The position numbers and the translations under genes are program-made. From NCBI RefSeq assembly GCF_015221995.1, contig NZ_JADFFM010000001.1, positions 744,001 to 808,000 on the forward strand: a DNA stretch of 64,000 nt, in the 5' to 3' direction. Below are positions 34,320 through 42,476 of the stretch, in pieces. Each line of letters begins with the position of its first letter. The first letter of the stretch is position 1. The notes below the pieces were generated by a model that was not told where the DNA came from, made no database searches, and was given only the letters and a program-made list of their open reading frames with translations. Source of the DNA: Mucilaginibacter boryungensis (GTDB taxonomy: Bacteria > Bacteroidota > Bacteroidia > Sphingobacteriales > Sphingobacteriaceae).

Positions 34320-35957
34320 ATGAAGTTTGAAATGTTAAAAGAAAAATCGTCCATCATTAAAGTTATTGGTGTTGGCGGTGGTGGTGGTAACGCGGTTAAC
34401 CACATGTATAAGCAAGGCATAACAGGTGTTGATTTCATTATCTGTAATACCGATGCGCAGGCTTTAGAACTAAGCCCTATACCTAACAAAGTTCAGCTGG
34501 GCGCCAGTTTAACCGAAGGGATGGGTGCAGGCTCGATACCCGAGGTAGGCAAAAATTCGGCTATCGAAAATATTGATGATATAAAGGAAATGCTGGGTTC
34601 AAACACCCGTATGCTGTTTATAACCGCCGGAATGGGCGGTGGTACAGGTACAGGCGCCAGCCCGATAATTGCCAAGGCTGCCCGCGAGCTGGATATCCTT
34701 ACCGTTGGTATTATTACTACACCGTTCAGCTTTGAAGGCAAACGCCGTAAAATGCAGGCCGATGAAGGTTTGGAAGAACTGAAAAAATATGTAGATAGCT
34801 TCCTGGTGATCAGTAATGACCGCCTGCGCCAGATATTTGGTAACTTAACCTTAGGCTCGGCCTTTGCGCAGGCAGATAATATTTTGACGACGGCCGCCAA
34901 AGGTATTGCCGAGATCATTACACTGCCAGGCTATATCAATGTTGACTTTAAAGATGTGCGCACGGTGATGAAAGACAGCGGCGTATCTATTATGGGTAGC
35001 TGCTCGGCCGAAGGTGAAAACCGCGCACTGAAAGCTGTAGAAGGTGCCCTGGCATCGCCATTGTTAAAAGATAATGAAATTGAAGGCGCGCGTTATATCT
35101 TGCTGAATATCAGCTCGGGTATTAACGAAGTGACTATGGACGAAGTAAGCGTAATCACTGATTATATACAGGAAGAAGCCGGCTTAGCCGCCGACCTGAT
35201 ATGGGGCAATTGCCAGGACGACTCGTTAGGTGAAAAAATATCGGTAACTATTATTGCCACCGGTTTCCAAACTAAAGACGAGCGCGAAAAAGAGCAAAGC
35301 AGCAAACGCATTGTAAACATGCTGATGCCTGATGACAAAGCTACCCCGTTGGTGCGCCCTGTTAATGAGTTTATTACCCCGGTTGCCCCTGCCGAAGGTT
35401 TTTCTACCGAACCATATATTAAAGGCAGCGAACCGCAAAAACAAACCGGCTTGTTCGATCTGTTTGCACCATCGGCACCTGCTGCAGCTGAACAGAACGA
35501 CACGCAGGATACAGGTGATTTGGTAAAGCATAACCTGATTGAAGAAGAGCAGCCGGAAACAGCATCGGCCGAGTCTGAATTTGGCGAGTTTACTTTCAAA
35601 GTATCAGAAAGTATTATGGAATTTGAAAGCTTTAAGGAAGAGGCTGTTGCTGAACCCGAGCCGGAACCTGTCCCTGAACCAATTGTTGGGGCTGATGACC
35701 ATAAAACTGCAGAGACCGTTGAAGAGCAGATGCGCAAAGCCCGCGAGCGTATTATGCGTTTAAAAGATCTGACGTTGAAAACGCGCAATATTCAGGAACT
35801 GGAAAATGTGCCTGCTTATAAACGTAAAGAAATAGCATTGCAGCAAACGCCGTCATCATCTGAAAGTGAGATATCAAGGTTCTCATTATTGTCTGACGAT
35901 GAAGGCAATACAGAAATCCGCAGGAACAATTCGTTTTTGCATGATAATGTCGACTAA
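34320..35957 (+). CDS. ftsZ: cell division GTPase FtsZ
   Basis: A 545-residue tubulin-like GTPase. N-terminal 'KVIGVGGGGGNAVNHMY', the GTP-binding loop 'GMGGGTGTGASPIIA' near residue 104, and the synergy-loop region 'NVDFKDVRTVMKDSG'. After the ~320-residue core comes a long acidic, Pro/Glu-rich linker ('EPEPEPVPEPIVG'), then 'LENVPAYKRKEIAL' and a C-terminal 'NNSFLHDNVD', which is typical of Bacteroidota FtsZ. It forms the Z-ring. It is the last gene of the cluster and is followed by a strong terminator. Confidence 0.96.
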   Translation: MKFEMLKEKSSIIKVIGVGGGGGNAVNHMYKQGITGVDFIICNTDAQALELSPIPNKVQLGASLTEGMGAGSIPEVGKNSAIENIDDIKEMLGSNTRMLFITAGMGGGTGTGASPIIAKAARELDILTVGIITTPFSFEGKRRKMQADEGLEELKKYVDSFLVISNDRLRQIFGNLTLGSAFAQADNILTTAAKGIAEIITLPGYINVDFKDVRTVMKDSGVSIMGSCSAEGENRALKAVEGALASPLLKDNEIEGARYILLNISSGINEVTMDEVSVITDYIQEEAGLAADLIWGNCQDDSLGEKISVTIIATGFQTKDEREKEQSSKRIVNMLMPDDKATPLVRPVNEFITPVAPAEGFSTEPYIKGSEPQKQTGLFDLFAPSAPAAAEQNDTQDTGDLVKHNLIEEEQPETASAESEFGEFTFKVSESIMEFESFKEEAVAEPEPEPVPEPIVGADDHKTAETVEEQMRKARERIMRLKDLTLKTRNIQELENVPAYKRKEIALQQTPSSSESEISRFSLLSDDEGNTEIRRNNSFLHDNVD

Positions 35958-35980
35958 TGTCGGCGGATAAATGAATTAAT

Positions 35981-36011
35981 AAAAGCCTCTGCATACATGC
36001 AGAGGCTTTTT
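35981..36011 (+). terminator. intrinsic terminator after ftsZ
   Basis: Perfect arms AAAAGCCTCTGCAT and ATGCAGAGGCTTTT with a 2-base centre, ending in T5. It closes the dcw transcription unit. Confidence 0.92.
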
Positions 36012-36040
36012 GTTATAACCCATAATAAAAAGTTATAGCC

Positions 36041-36071
36041 TTGCGTGGGCTTTCTTTATAGATTATATTTG
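36041..36071 (+). promoter_or_regulatory. Bacteroidota-type promoter of the PLP enzyme gene
   Basis: -33 TTG at 36041 and a perfect -7 TATATTTG (TAnnTTTG) at 36064-36071, 20 bases apart, ending 29 bases before the start codon. Confidence 0.65.
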
Positions 36072-36100
36072 TATATTGAAAATTAAATAAGTGAAGTACT

Positions 36101-37351
36101 TTGGATTTATTTGATAAGATAGCAAAGAATATGGGCGGGCCGATAGGCCAGCATCAAAAATGGTCGCACGGATATTTTTCGTTCCCTAAACTTGAAGGAG
36201 AGATAGGGCCGCACATGATGTTTAACGGAACTGAACATTTGGTTTGGAGCTTAAACAATTATCTTGGGCTTGCCAATCACTCCGAAGTGCGTAAAGTTGA
36301 TGCTGAAGCCGCTGCTGATTATGGCATGGCTTACCCAATGGGCGCAAGGATGATGTCGGGTAATTCAAGTCATCACGAGGAATTGGAGCAAGGCTTAGCC
36401 AAATTTGTAGGCAAGGAAGACGCTTTTTTATTGAATTATGGTTATCAGGGCATGGTATCTATTATAGATGCGCTGCTTGACCGTAATGACGTTGTAGTAT
36501 ACGATGGTGAATCGCACGCTTGTATTGTTGACGGCGTGAGGCTGCACATGGGCAAGCGTTTTGTTTATCAGCACAATGATATAGATAGCTGTGAAAAGCA
36601 GTTAGAACGCGCTACACGCCTTGTTGAACAAACAGGTGGCGCCATACTGGTAATTACCGAGGGTGTGTTCGGGATGTCGGGTGCACAGGGAAAGTTGAGA
36701 GAGATTATTGCGCTGAAGGAAAAATATAACTTCCGGTTGCTGATAGATGACGCGCATGGTTTCGGTACGCTGGGTAAAACCGGCGCAGGCGCACACCAGG
36801 AGCAAGGCTGTGTGGATGGTGTAGATGTGTACTTTAGCACTTTTGCTAAGTCGATGGCGGGTATAGGCGCTTTTGTAGCTGCCGATAAAATGATCATCGA
36901 TTTTCTGCGCTATAATATGCGTTCGCAAACATTTGCCAAGGCTTTACCTATGCCAATGGTAATCGGTTTAAAAAAGCGTTTCGAACTGTTAAAATCTCAG
37001 CCCGAATTACGCGAAAAATTGTGGACCATTGCCCGCGCCCTGCAAAACGGCTTGAAAGAGCATGGATTTGATATAGGGATTACCAATAGTGTGGTTAGCC
37101 CGGTTTTCCTTAAAGGGGATTTGCATGAAGCTACCAGCCTGACAATGGACCTGCGTAAGCGTTATCATATCTTCTGCTCTATTGTAGTGTATCCGGTTAT
37201 CCCTAAAGGCCTGATAGAACTAAGGTTGATACCAACAGCCGCGCATACGCTTGAAGACGTACAGCGCACCCTGGATGCCTTTAGCGATGTTGCGGAAAAA
37301 CTAAAAGCCGGCGAATATAGCGCCAAAAAGGAGAAAATGGCTGTAGCCTAA
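36101..37351 (+). CDS. alpha-oxoamine synthase-like PLP enzyme
   Basis: A 416-residue fold-type I PLP enzyme of the alpha-oxoamine synthase group (KBL/BioF/serine palmitoyltransferase). Features: 'WSLNNYLGLANH', 'GARMMSGNSSHHEELEQGLAKF', 'DGESHACIVDGVRLH', 'LLIDDAHGFGTLGKTGAGAHQEQG' and the Schiff-base lysine K250 in 'TFAKSMAGIGAF'. It differs from the characterised Sphingobacterium serine palmitoyltransferase in motif detail (FAKS instead of FSKS), so it is probably a paralogue with a related acyl-CoA/amino-acid condensation; the exact reaction is unknown. The start is TTG at 36101; no ATG fits. It has its own promoter and terminator. Confidence 0.82.
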   Translation: MDLFDKIAKNMGGPIGQHQKWSHGYFSFPKLEGEIGPHMMFNGTEHLVWSLNNYLGLANHSEVRKVDAEAAADYGMAYPMGARMMSGNSSHHEELEQGLAKFVGKEDAFLLNYGYQGMVSIIDALLDRNDVVVYDGESHACIVDGVRLHMGKRFVYQHNDIDSCEKQLERATRLVEQTGGAILVITEGVFGMSGAQGKLREIIALKEKYNFRLLIDDAHGFGTLGKTGAGAHQEQGCVDGVDVYFSTFAKSMAGIGAFVAADKMIIDFLRYNMRSQTFAKALPMPMVIGLKKRFELLKSQPELREKLWTIARALQNGLKEHGFDIGITNSVVSPVFLKGDLHEATSLTMDLRKRYHIFCSIVVYPVIPKGLIELRLIPTAAHTLEDVQRTLDAFSDVAEKLKAGEYSAKKEKMAVA

Positions 37352-37369
37352 TTGTTATTGTTTATATTT

Positions 37370-37404
37370 AAAAGCCATTAACGAGAAACGTTAATGGCTT
37401 TTTT
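37370..37404 (+). terminator. intrinsic terminator after the PLP enzyme gene
   Basis: Stem AAAAGCCATTAACG / CGTTAATGGCTTTT with loop AGAAA and a continuing T run, 18 bases after the stop. Confidence 0.9.
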
Positions 37405-37410
37405 ATTACC

Positions 37411-37490
37411 ATTACCTCATTGCGAGGGACAAATTAATCTCCCGTTTTACAGACTGATTACATAAATGAGATTGCTTCGTTCCGTACAAT
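37411..37490. repeat. REP-like repeat, copy 4 (degenerate)
   Basis: 'CTCATTGCGAGGGACAA' on the left and 'AATGAGATTGCTTCGTTCC' on the right, resembling the ends of the copies at 5521, 9451 and 15481. It lies between the PLP-gene terminator and the left side of the island. Confidence 0.55.
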
Positions 37491-37534
37491 AGAAGAAAAA
37501 AAGAAGGGCAAGTAACGATAATTCGTACTTGCCC
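37490..37534 (-). terminator. intrinsic terminator for minus-strand transcription
   Basis: Stem GGGCAAGTA / TACTTGCCC (37506-37514 with 37526-37534), extended through a bulge by CGA/TCG; on the minus strand it is followed by TTCTTTTTTTCTTC. It could end the island operon about 415 bases after its last gene. Confidence 0.6.
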
Positions 37535-37947
37535 ACTTGGGTGCGCCCACCTGGGCTACTATGGTTACGTCTGTATTCGCTGATTATCAATCACTTGCAA
37601 GAGGCGCCGGCGATGTTGGTCGCCGCTTTGGTCGCTGACCGCTCAAGCATTGTAAAAGTACTAAAATGGTCTTAAATATACCAAAAATCCGGCAAAAAAA
37701 TGGTCATTTTTTAGTGGGTTCCAGGTTCGAGCCCGACCACGCGCATCAATGTAATCTTCGCTATATATTGAAGATTTGCTTGGTGAAGAAGTAAACAATA
37801 AGTCAAACCAGCCCGGAACATTGTTCGTCGCCCCAAAGGGTGATCGATTGGATTAGCGGAATTAGCGAGTTGCCAAAGTAAAAGGGAAATTTGTTTTCTT
37901 TTGATGACAGGTACAGGGGAAACACGACGCTGACCGTGATTTTATTT
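37535..37947. other. non-coding left end of the island
   Basis: No convincing gene. It holds a tRNA-3'-end-like fragment (37722-37743, listed separately), and on the minus strand 'AGCCCAGGTGGGCGCACC' at 37538-37555 that also looks like a tRNA 3' end. Around 37757-37855 the plus strand has a short open frame ending 'GTLFVAPKGDRLD', possibly the tail of a lost gene. The composition is patchy, as expected for a recombination boundary. Confidence 0.4.
37722..37743 (+). other. tRNA-3'-end-like fragment, candidate attachment site
   Basis: GGTTCGAGCCC followed by GACCACGCGCA has the T-loop (TTCGAGC), the 3' side of a T-stem and an acceptor-arm-like 3' strand with discriminator A. The 5' T-stem strand (CCAGG) does not pair well and no 5' tRNA part precedes it, so it is at most a fragment, as left by an element inserted in a tRNA 3' end. 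No second copy was found at the right side of the island. Confidence 0.35.
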
Positions 37948-38127
37948 CTATGCCTTTTTTTGTTCCTGAATGAGGCCTGACACTTTGTTTGCGACATTGT
38001 TAATCCGCTCAAGTTGCTGCTGCTTAAATTCGTAAGAAGGGTGCTCTTGATATTCCTCAATCCTTTTCCTGCTGTAAGAAAGTGATTCCTTTATCACTTC
38101 CAAGTCGTGTAAGTTTAAGTTTTCCAT
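37948..38127 (-). CDS. 59-residue helical protein, last gene of the island operon
   Basis: A short gene: ATG at 38127, TAG at 37948-37950. The product (MENLNLHDLEVIKESLSYSR..., ending GLIQEQKKA) is rich in Glu, Lys, Gln and Ser, lacks hydrophobic stretches, and has the heptad-like spacing of one or two helices, possibly a coiled coil. Its ATG lies 6 bases after the stop of the radical SAM gene on the same strand, the same tight spacing as between the other genes of this operon, which is the main reason to accept it. A longer frame (85 codons) overlaps it in another phase but lacks this spacing. Function unknown; it could be an adaptor or small regulator of the system. Confidence 0.65.
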   Translation of the reverse strand: MENLNLHDLEVIKESLSYSRKRIEEYQEHPSYEFKQQQLERINNVANKVSGLIQEQKKA

Positions 38128-38133
38128 ATGTTG

Positions 38134-40134
38134 TTACAGATTTATAATCATTTTCTTGGTTCGGGTATAAGTTTCTGGTTCAAAGTCGTAGGTTAAGGTC
38201 AAATCTTTAAATATGTCTTCTTTCAACATTTTATGGGTTTGCGTTTTTAAAATTTTTATATCCGGATCTGCATTTTGATACTGGTCGATTTCGTCTTTTG
38301 TGATCTTATAGTGGTTTAATAATGCAGTAATGTGCGGATCGTAATTTACGTCAACATGATCCTTAAAATTATTGGATTGGATTATATCCTGCACAAAACT
38401 TAATTGCTCAGTCGATAGTTTCCTGAATAAAGCACGCCAGGTTTCCGTTAAGCCATTTTCCTCGAAAACTTTTCGATAGATGACGTATGCTTCCGGCATA
38501 TAAAGAAGTTCCTGAAATTCTTTTAAGTCTTTACCAAACGCCCGTTCAAAAAACTTCCTACCCGGTGCAACAATTCCTTTCGTTACATTTAGAATTGACT
38601 GGATCGTCCTTATGAATTTTTTATTCCATTTATTACCAATAAAATCTCGTGTTTTTGCTTCCTCCCCGAACAATGGAATGTACTTCATTGGAAAAGAATA
38701 AATCGTCATATTAAGTTCTTCGCTTAATATGACGTTAAGCAGAAGTCGTTTATAAAGTTCTTCAGGGGAATCTTTAAAGTTGTAAAGGATATAATTTGAA
38801 AGCTCTTTGATTTTATATTTACCAGCTAATCGAACGGCAGCCTCGTACTTATCCTTCATCCCCCAGTAATCGAATGCAATACGTAATGGTCGGATTGGAA
38901 TTTCACTCATTAGCTTCATTAATTCATCCGTAACGTACCTTGCATCGGTTCCCTGATTAAAGTCTACATACCTTAATCGCGATCCTTTTGATCTGAATTT
39001 TTCATACAATGGACTGACTTCCGAATAAGTTGCTAAAATCAAGTCTTTATTAATCGAGTCGAAATCAGTTAACCCGGCGTTTTTTAGCGCCTCGCCGAAC
39101 TGTTTCTTTTTTTCGCCATTTAACTTATTATACAACGCCTGTAAAAGCTTGAATGTCCTTTTCACATAAGCTACATCATTTAAGCCATTTGACAGGTTTT
39201 TGTAAGCTATTTCATATTGATTGGGTTCAACAAAGGTAGCACCCTTGTAAAAACCCATATCCTTAATTTCTTGAATTATATCAGGAAAATTAGGCGATGC
39301 CAGCACATTGTTATCCATCAGTAACAAATTTTGCTGCTCACCATAAAGCTGTTTAATCTCTAAAAATTTATCAATAGTTTCTATTTTCGGTTTATATGTA
39401 GGCTCCAAGATTGGCACTGAACAAAAAGCACATTTCCTGGTACATCCTTTTGTCATGAATGTGAAGTATGCGCTGCCAGTAGGGTATTCGTAGTCTATCT
39501 CGTCCAAAATAGAATAATCCAATGGCAAATTGTCTATAATCATATGCTTTGCCATTGGGTTTTCCGGGTCCAACATGCCAGGCTGATCTAACAAACCTGG
39601 ATGCGCGATTACACCAGTCTCTACTTCTAACTCCTTTTGAAGCAGTGATGCAAGTACACCGCCTACAAATAGTTGATTATGATCCACAATTAGATGTTTA
39701 GCATAATGGATGGTTTCAACGGTAATTTTCCAATAAAATGTAAATAATGTAGTTACATATATCCGGTCCCATTTGGGAAAACGATCATATTGTTTCTTCT
39801 GATATATAATCGCATAGTCATCTAAACAACGGATTATCTCCAACGAAGAATTGTGTTCACTAAAAGGTAAATCCGGCAAATACTTGATCTTTTTAGTTTT
39901 AATGAACTCGCGAATCTGGCCTTTGTGAGCATCCCAATTGAAGCGGCCATCGATATTTCTCAAATCGTTAATGCAGCGATCTGTTAGTTTGATTAAAACA
40001 AATTCTTTTAGTTCGCCTTTAAAAAATTCCACCTCGTCGCCTAGCCGTCTGTGATAGGTGGCAATCTTCATTAATCCTATTGGAGGATACTTGTTTTTAT
40101 ACTTTGGCTCAATTAATAATATTTTTCGAGGCAT
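38134..40134 (-). CDS. radical SAM protein with cobalamin-domain-like N-terminus
   Basis: A 666-residue radical SAM protein. The N-terminus 'ILLIEPKYKNKYPPIGLMKIATYHRRLGD' is the start of the Rossmann-like cobalamin-binding domain of class B radical SAM enzymes; no DxHxxG motif is seen, so base-off B12 binding is not assured. The [4Fe-4S] motif CxxxCxxC is at C231, C235, C238 in 'KGCTRKCAFCSVP', within a ~230-residue TIM-barrel core ('LLLMDNNVLASPNFPDIIQEI', 'FNQGTDARYVTDELMKLMSE'). About 200 C-terminal residues are not part of the known core. Its substrate is unknown. It is 4 bases downstream of the GHKL ATPase gene. Confidence 0.85.
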   Translation of the reverse strand: MPRKILLIEPKYKNKYPPIGLMKIATYHRRLGDEVEFFKGELKEFVLIKLTDRCINDLRNIDGRFNWDAHKGQIREFIKTKKIKYLPDLPFSEHNSSLEIIRCLDDYAIIYQKKQYDRFPKWDRIYVTTLFTFYWKITVETIHYAKHLIVDHNQLFVGGVLASLLQKELEVETGVIAHPGLLDQPGMLDPENPMAKHMIIDNLPLDYSILDEIDYEYPTGSAYFTFMTKGCTRKCAFCSVPILEPTYKPKIETIDKFLEIKQLYGEQQNLLLMDNNVLASPNFPDIIQEIKDMGFYKGATFVEPNQYEIAYKNLSNGLNDVAYVKRTFKLLQALYNKLNGEKKKQFGEALKNAGLTDFDSINKDLILATYSEVSPLYEKFRSKGSRLRYVDFNQGTDARYVTDELMKLMSEIPIRPLRIAFDYWGMKDKYEAAVRLAGKYKIKELSNYILYNFKDSPEELYKRLLLNVILSEELNMTIYSFPMKYIPLFGEEAKTRDFIGNKWNKKFIRTIQSILNVTKGIVAPGRKFFERAFGKDLKEFQELLYMPEAYVIYRKVFEENGLTETWRALFRKLSTEQLSFVQDIIQSNNFKDHVDVNYDPHITALLNHYKITKDEIDQYQNADPDIKILKTQTHKMLKEDIFKDLTLTYDFEPETYTRTKKMIINL

Positions 40135-40138
40135 AACA

Positions 40139-41665
40139 TTAATTGAAACGTACGTAAATCTTATCCTTTAGCGTTTTCGCCTGGTTAACCGGTAAGGTCT
40201 CATCTATCATCTGAAATATTGTTCGCACAACCTCCTGTTCATTTGGTGACAGTTTCGCGAAAGATGGCGGATCGTAGGTATTAACTGTTAAATCTTTAGA
40301 AGTTGATATATCTAAATCTTTACCAGCAGTAATGGTTTGGTATAGTGTTTTAATGCCCTTATCCTTAGAGGCCTTTACGCTAATTTTATTAATAGTGTCG
40401 TAAGCCCGTTTTGCGGTTGTCTCAGCTACTTTAAGGTTGTCTAAAAATTGCTGTTCAGCGACCTGACTGGGGAAATTGCCTTTTCTTTCTTCCCATTCTT
40501 TTTGCGATCTTTTGTAATCTTCAATTTCCTCTAATCTACGTTGCAGATTTGAAGCGGTATGAGCAAGGCGATTTTCAAGATTTTTTTCTTTAAATAAATC
40601 TTCTAAGGCTTTTTCAAAATCTTGGAGTGTCCGATTCTCATTAAAATAGTCCCGCCGAGCATTCGGTATGAAATTGGAATTTAGCGCGTGGATTTCGCCA
40701 ATAAAACGATGGTTTGTTCTCGGTGCTTTAAAAAAGCGGCTAACCGTATTTTCATCGCCTATACCAATATTACTTTTTCTTAGTCGTAGGCCTTTTTCAA
40801 TATTTCCAGTCGGTAAAACGATGTTTGATTGAGCTCGGTAACCATACCAGCCCAACGCCAATAACTCTAATTTTTCGCCGCGCACGTCAAAAAAGTCGAC
40901 CGCTAACCACTTTGATTTAGTGTCGTCTTCGTCAAATTCGTCTCGGTATGATTTAAACAACTGATCGTTATTTAAAAAGACATTATATTCGTCAAGGGTG
41001 AAATTATTTTCCGTCATGTATCGTTTTACTTCTTTCCCAAAAGTAAAATCCTTGTGGAATGGCAACGGTGCAACCATTGATAGATACTCAGTCACACGTT
41101 TTATATCCAGAAGTTTGATTGTATTAACGTTTTCAAGCGTGACTTTAAAATAATGTTCGTCTTTGGCTTCGGACTTACGATCTATACTGGTAATTACACT
41201 AATCACGGCCGAAGCGTCGAGATCAACATTGTTGTCTTCAATCAACTTACGTAATTGTTTTGCGTCAAGGGTCATAATACTTTGAACGTCTTCCCCATGA
41301 GCCGACGTTTCAAAAATCAATTTGTCACAATACCCCAGCCCTCCTAAGCGACCGATCCCGCGAAATCCTTTCCTTTTAGTTTTGTCTTTTTCTGACTTAG
41401 CAACATCACCCAAGAACCGCAATACTTCGCTTGCGGGTATGCCGGTCGCATTATCTTCCACAGAAATATATTTGGCAAAAGGATCAATAGTGATTTTAAC
41501 TCTACCATCAGCCTTATTTCGCAACACGTTAGTTTCAAACGCCACATCTATTTGGTCAGCAGCATTTTGGACATATTCCCTAAAAACAAAACGCGCGTCA
41601 TCATACATCCCAGACGTTAACGTCTCGATCACGGTTTTACCAATAACTGGGCTGTAGTCTTCCAA
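40139..41665 (-). CDS. GHKL (Hsp90/MutL-like) ATPase
   Basis: A 508-residue protein with an N-terminal GHKL ATP-binding fold: N box 'FREYVQNAADQID' (E30, N34, D37), G1 box 'VEDNATGIP' (D71, G75) and G2 box 'GFRGIGRLGGLGYC' (100-113). This arrangement is that of Hsp90-like/MORC-like proteins and not of a histidine kinase: there is no H-box. A middle domain of ~200 residues ('FIGEIHALNSNFIPNARRDYFNENR', Hsp90-like in character) and a coiled-coil C-terminal part (~350-430) follow. Such ATPases act as ATP-gated clamps. It starts one base after the stop of the unknown gene, and is part of the five-gene operon. Confidence 0.85.
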   Translation of the reverse strand: MEDYSPVIGKTVIETLTSGMYDDARFVFREYVQNAADQIDVAFETNVLRNKADGRVKITIDPFAKYISVEDNATGIPASEVLRFLGDVAKSEKDKTKRKGFRGIGRLGGLGYCDKLIFETSAHGEDVQSIMTLDAKQLRKLIEDNNVDLDASAVISVITSIDRKSEAKDEHYFKVTLENVNTIKLLDIKRVTEYLSMVAPLPFHKDFTFGKEVKRYMTENNFTLDEYNVFLNNDQLFKSYRDEFDEDDTKSKWLAVDFFDVRGEKLELLALGWYGYRAQSNIVLPTGNIEKGLRLRKSNIGIGDENTVSRFFKAPRTNHRFIGEIHALNSNFIPNARRDYFNENRTLQDFEKALEDLFKEKNLENRLAHTASNLQRRLEEIEDYKRSQKEWEERKGNFPSQVAEQQFLDNLKVAETTAKRAYDTINKISVKASKDKGIKTLYQTITAGKDLDISTSKDLTVNTYDPPSFAKLSPNEQEVVRTIFQMIDETLPVNQAKTLKDKIYVRFN

Positions 41666-41666
41666 T

Positions 41667-42476
41667 CTATTTATTTTTAAAAAACTTCCGGATTGATGGC
41701 GGGATCATATTTTGATCCGGTTCGTCATATCCGTGATAAATATTTTTTTCTGTCCGTTGAAAGACAACATAGGTATTATTTATATCATCGAAACAATAAT
41801 ATTTTTTACCGAACAATTTGGCGTCGTCTAACATTTTTTGCGGCACATCTGTATCATTTCCGTTATAACAGCTTAAGGGATTGACATGATTCCCTTGTTT
41901 GTTATTTTGATGATGTTTTGTGCTGTGCTCAAAAACACGCTTAAATTTCGCGAAAAAGTCATTTAAAGCTTTTTCCTGGTCGGCAATTATTGTTTCGTAT
42001 TCCTTAGTACCCTCTGTTGCACTAACAGTATTTAAACGGGCATTATCACCCCAAAGGTACTGAAAAGTAAAATAAACACTTGCTTTGTCCTCACTTCGAT
42101 GCATGTAAGCCAGCAAATAACTGATCTCTTCCCTTATCGTATCATTAAAATGTGCTTTTATGATTTCGGGATGGGCTGCCAAATCATCTATTTTATCAGG
42201 ATCAAAAATGATGATGTCAGGTCCGATTCGTGCTAAAAAAGCATACACGATGCTTCCAAAATCATAAAAAGATTGCGGCATTAAATTATAGGGAAAACCG
42301 GCAATGATTTGGTTAAGCAGCTCGCTGCGCATTAAAATTTGCGGCCGTTCAGCTTCAACCTTATCGATGAACTTAATTATTTCATCTTTCAGAAAGAAAT
42401 ATTGCTCAGTTTGATTGTTGTAATTTTCTGGATCCCAAACCATCGATGAGACATCCAGCACTGCGGCGTACTCCAT
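41667..42476 (-). CDS. unknown protein of the island operon, possibly PIN-like
   Basis: A 269-residue soluble protein that I cannot assign. The N-terminus 'YAAVLDVSSMVWDP' has an aliphatic strand ending in Asp, 'RPQILMRSELLNQIIAGFPY' has a conserved-looking Glu after a strand, and 'GPDIIIFDPDKIDD' has another strand with Asp residues; this spacing recalls PIN-like nucleases, but the match is weak. The C-terminal part 'LFGKKYYCFDDINNTYVVFQRT' and 'IYHGYDEPDQN' is compact and aromatic. There is one cysteine pair, no signal peptide and no membrane segment. Its ATG shares one base with the stop of the ATPase gene (TAATG), so both are translated together. It is the best candidate for effector or specificity subunit. 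Confidence 0.75.
   Translation of the reverse strand: MEYAAVLDVSSMVWDPENYNNQTEQYFFLKDEIIKFIDKVEAERPQILMRSELLNQIIAGFPYNLMPQSFYDFGSIVYAFLARIGPDIIIFDPDKIDDLAAHPEIIKAHFNDTIREEISYLLAYMHRSEDKASVYFTFQYLWGDNARLNTVSATEGTKEYETIIADQEKALNDFFAKFKRVFEHSTKHHQNNKQGNHVNPLSCYNGNDTDVPQKMLDDAKLFGKKYYCFDDINNTYVVFQRTEKNIYHGYDEPDQNMIPPSIRKFFKNK

Noticed and set aside
35162..35788. 208-codon minus-strand frame inside ftsZ
   Set aside because: Ser/Thr-rich antisense of the FtsZ core and its Glu/Pro-rich linker; composition artefact.
37690..37745. Complete tRNA or tmRNA gene
   Set aside because: Only a T-loop and 3' acceptor-like part can be seen; the T-stem does not pair and no D-arm, anticodon arm or 5' acceptor strand precedes it.
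37803..38060. 85-codon minus-strand frame overlapping the 59-residue gene
   Set aside because: Its product looks random and its start has no relation to the operon; the overlapping 59-residue frame begins 6 bases after the radical SAM stop.
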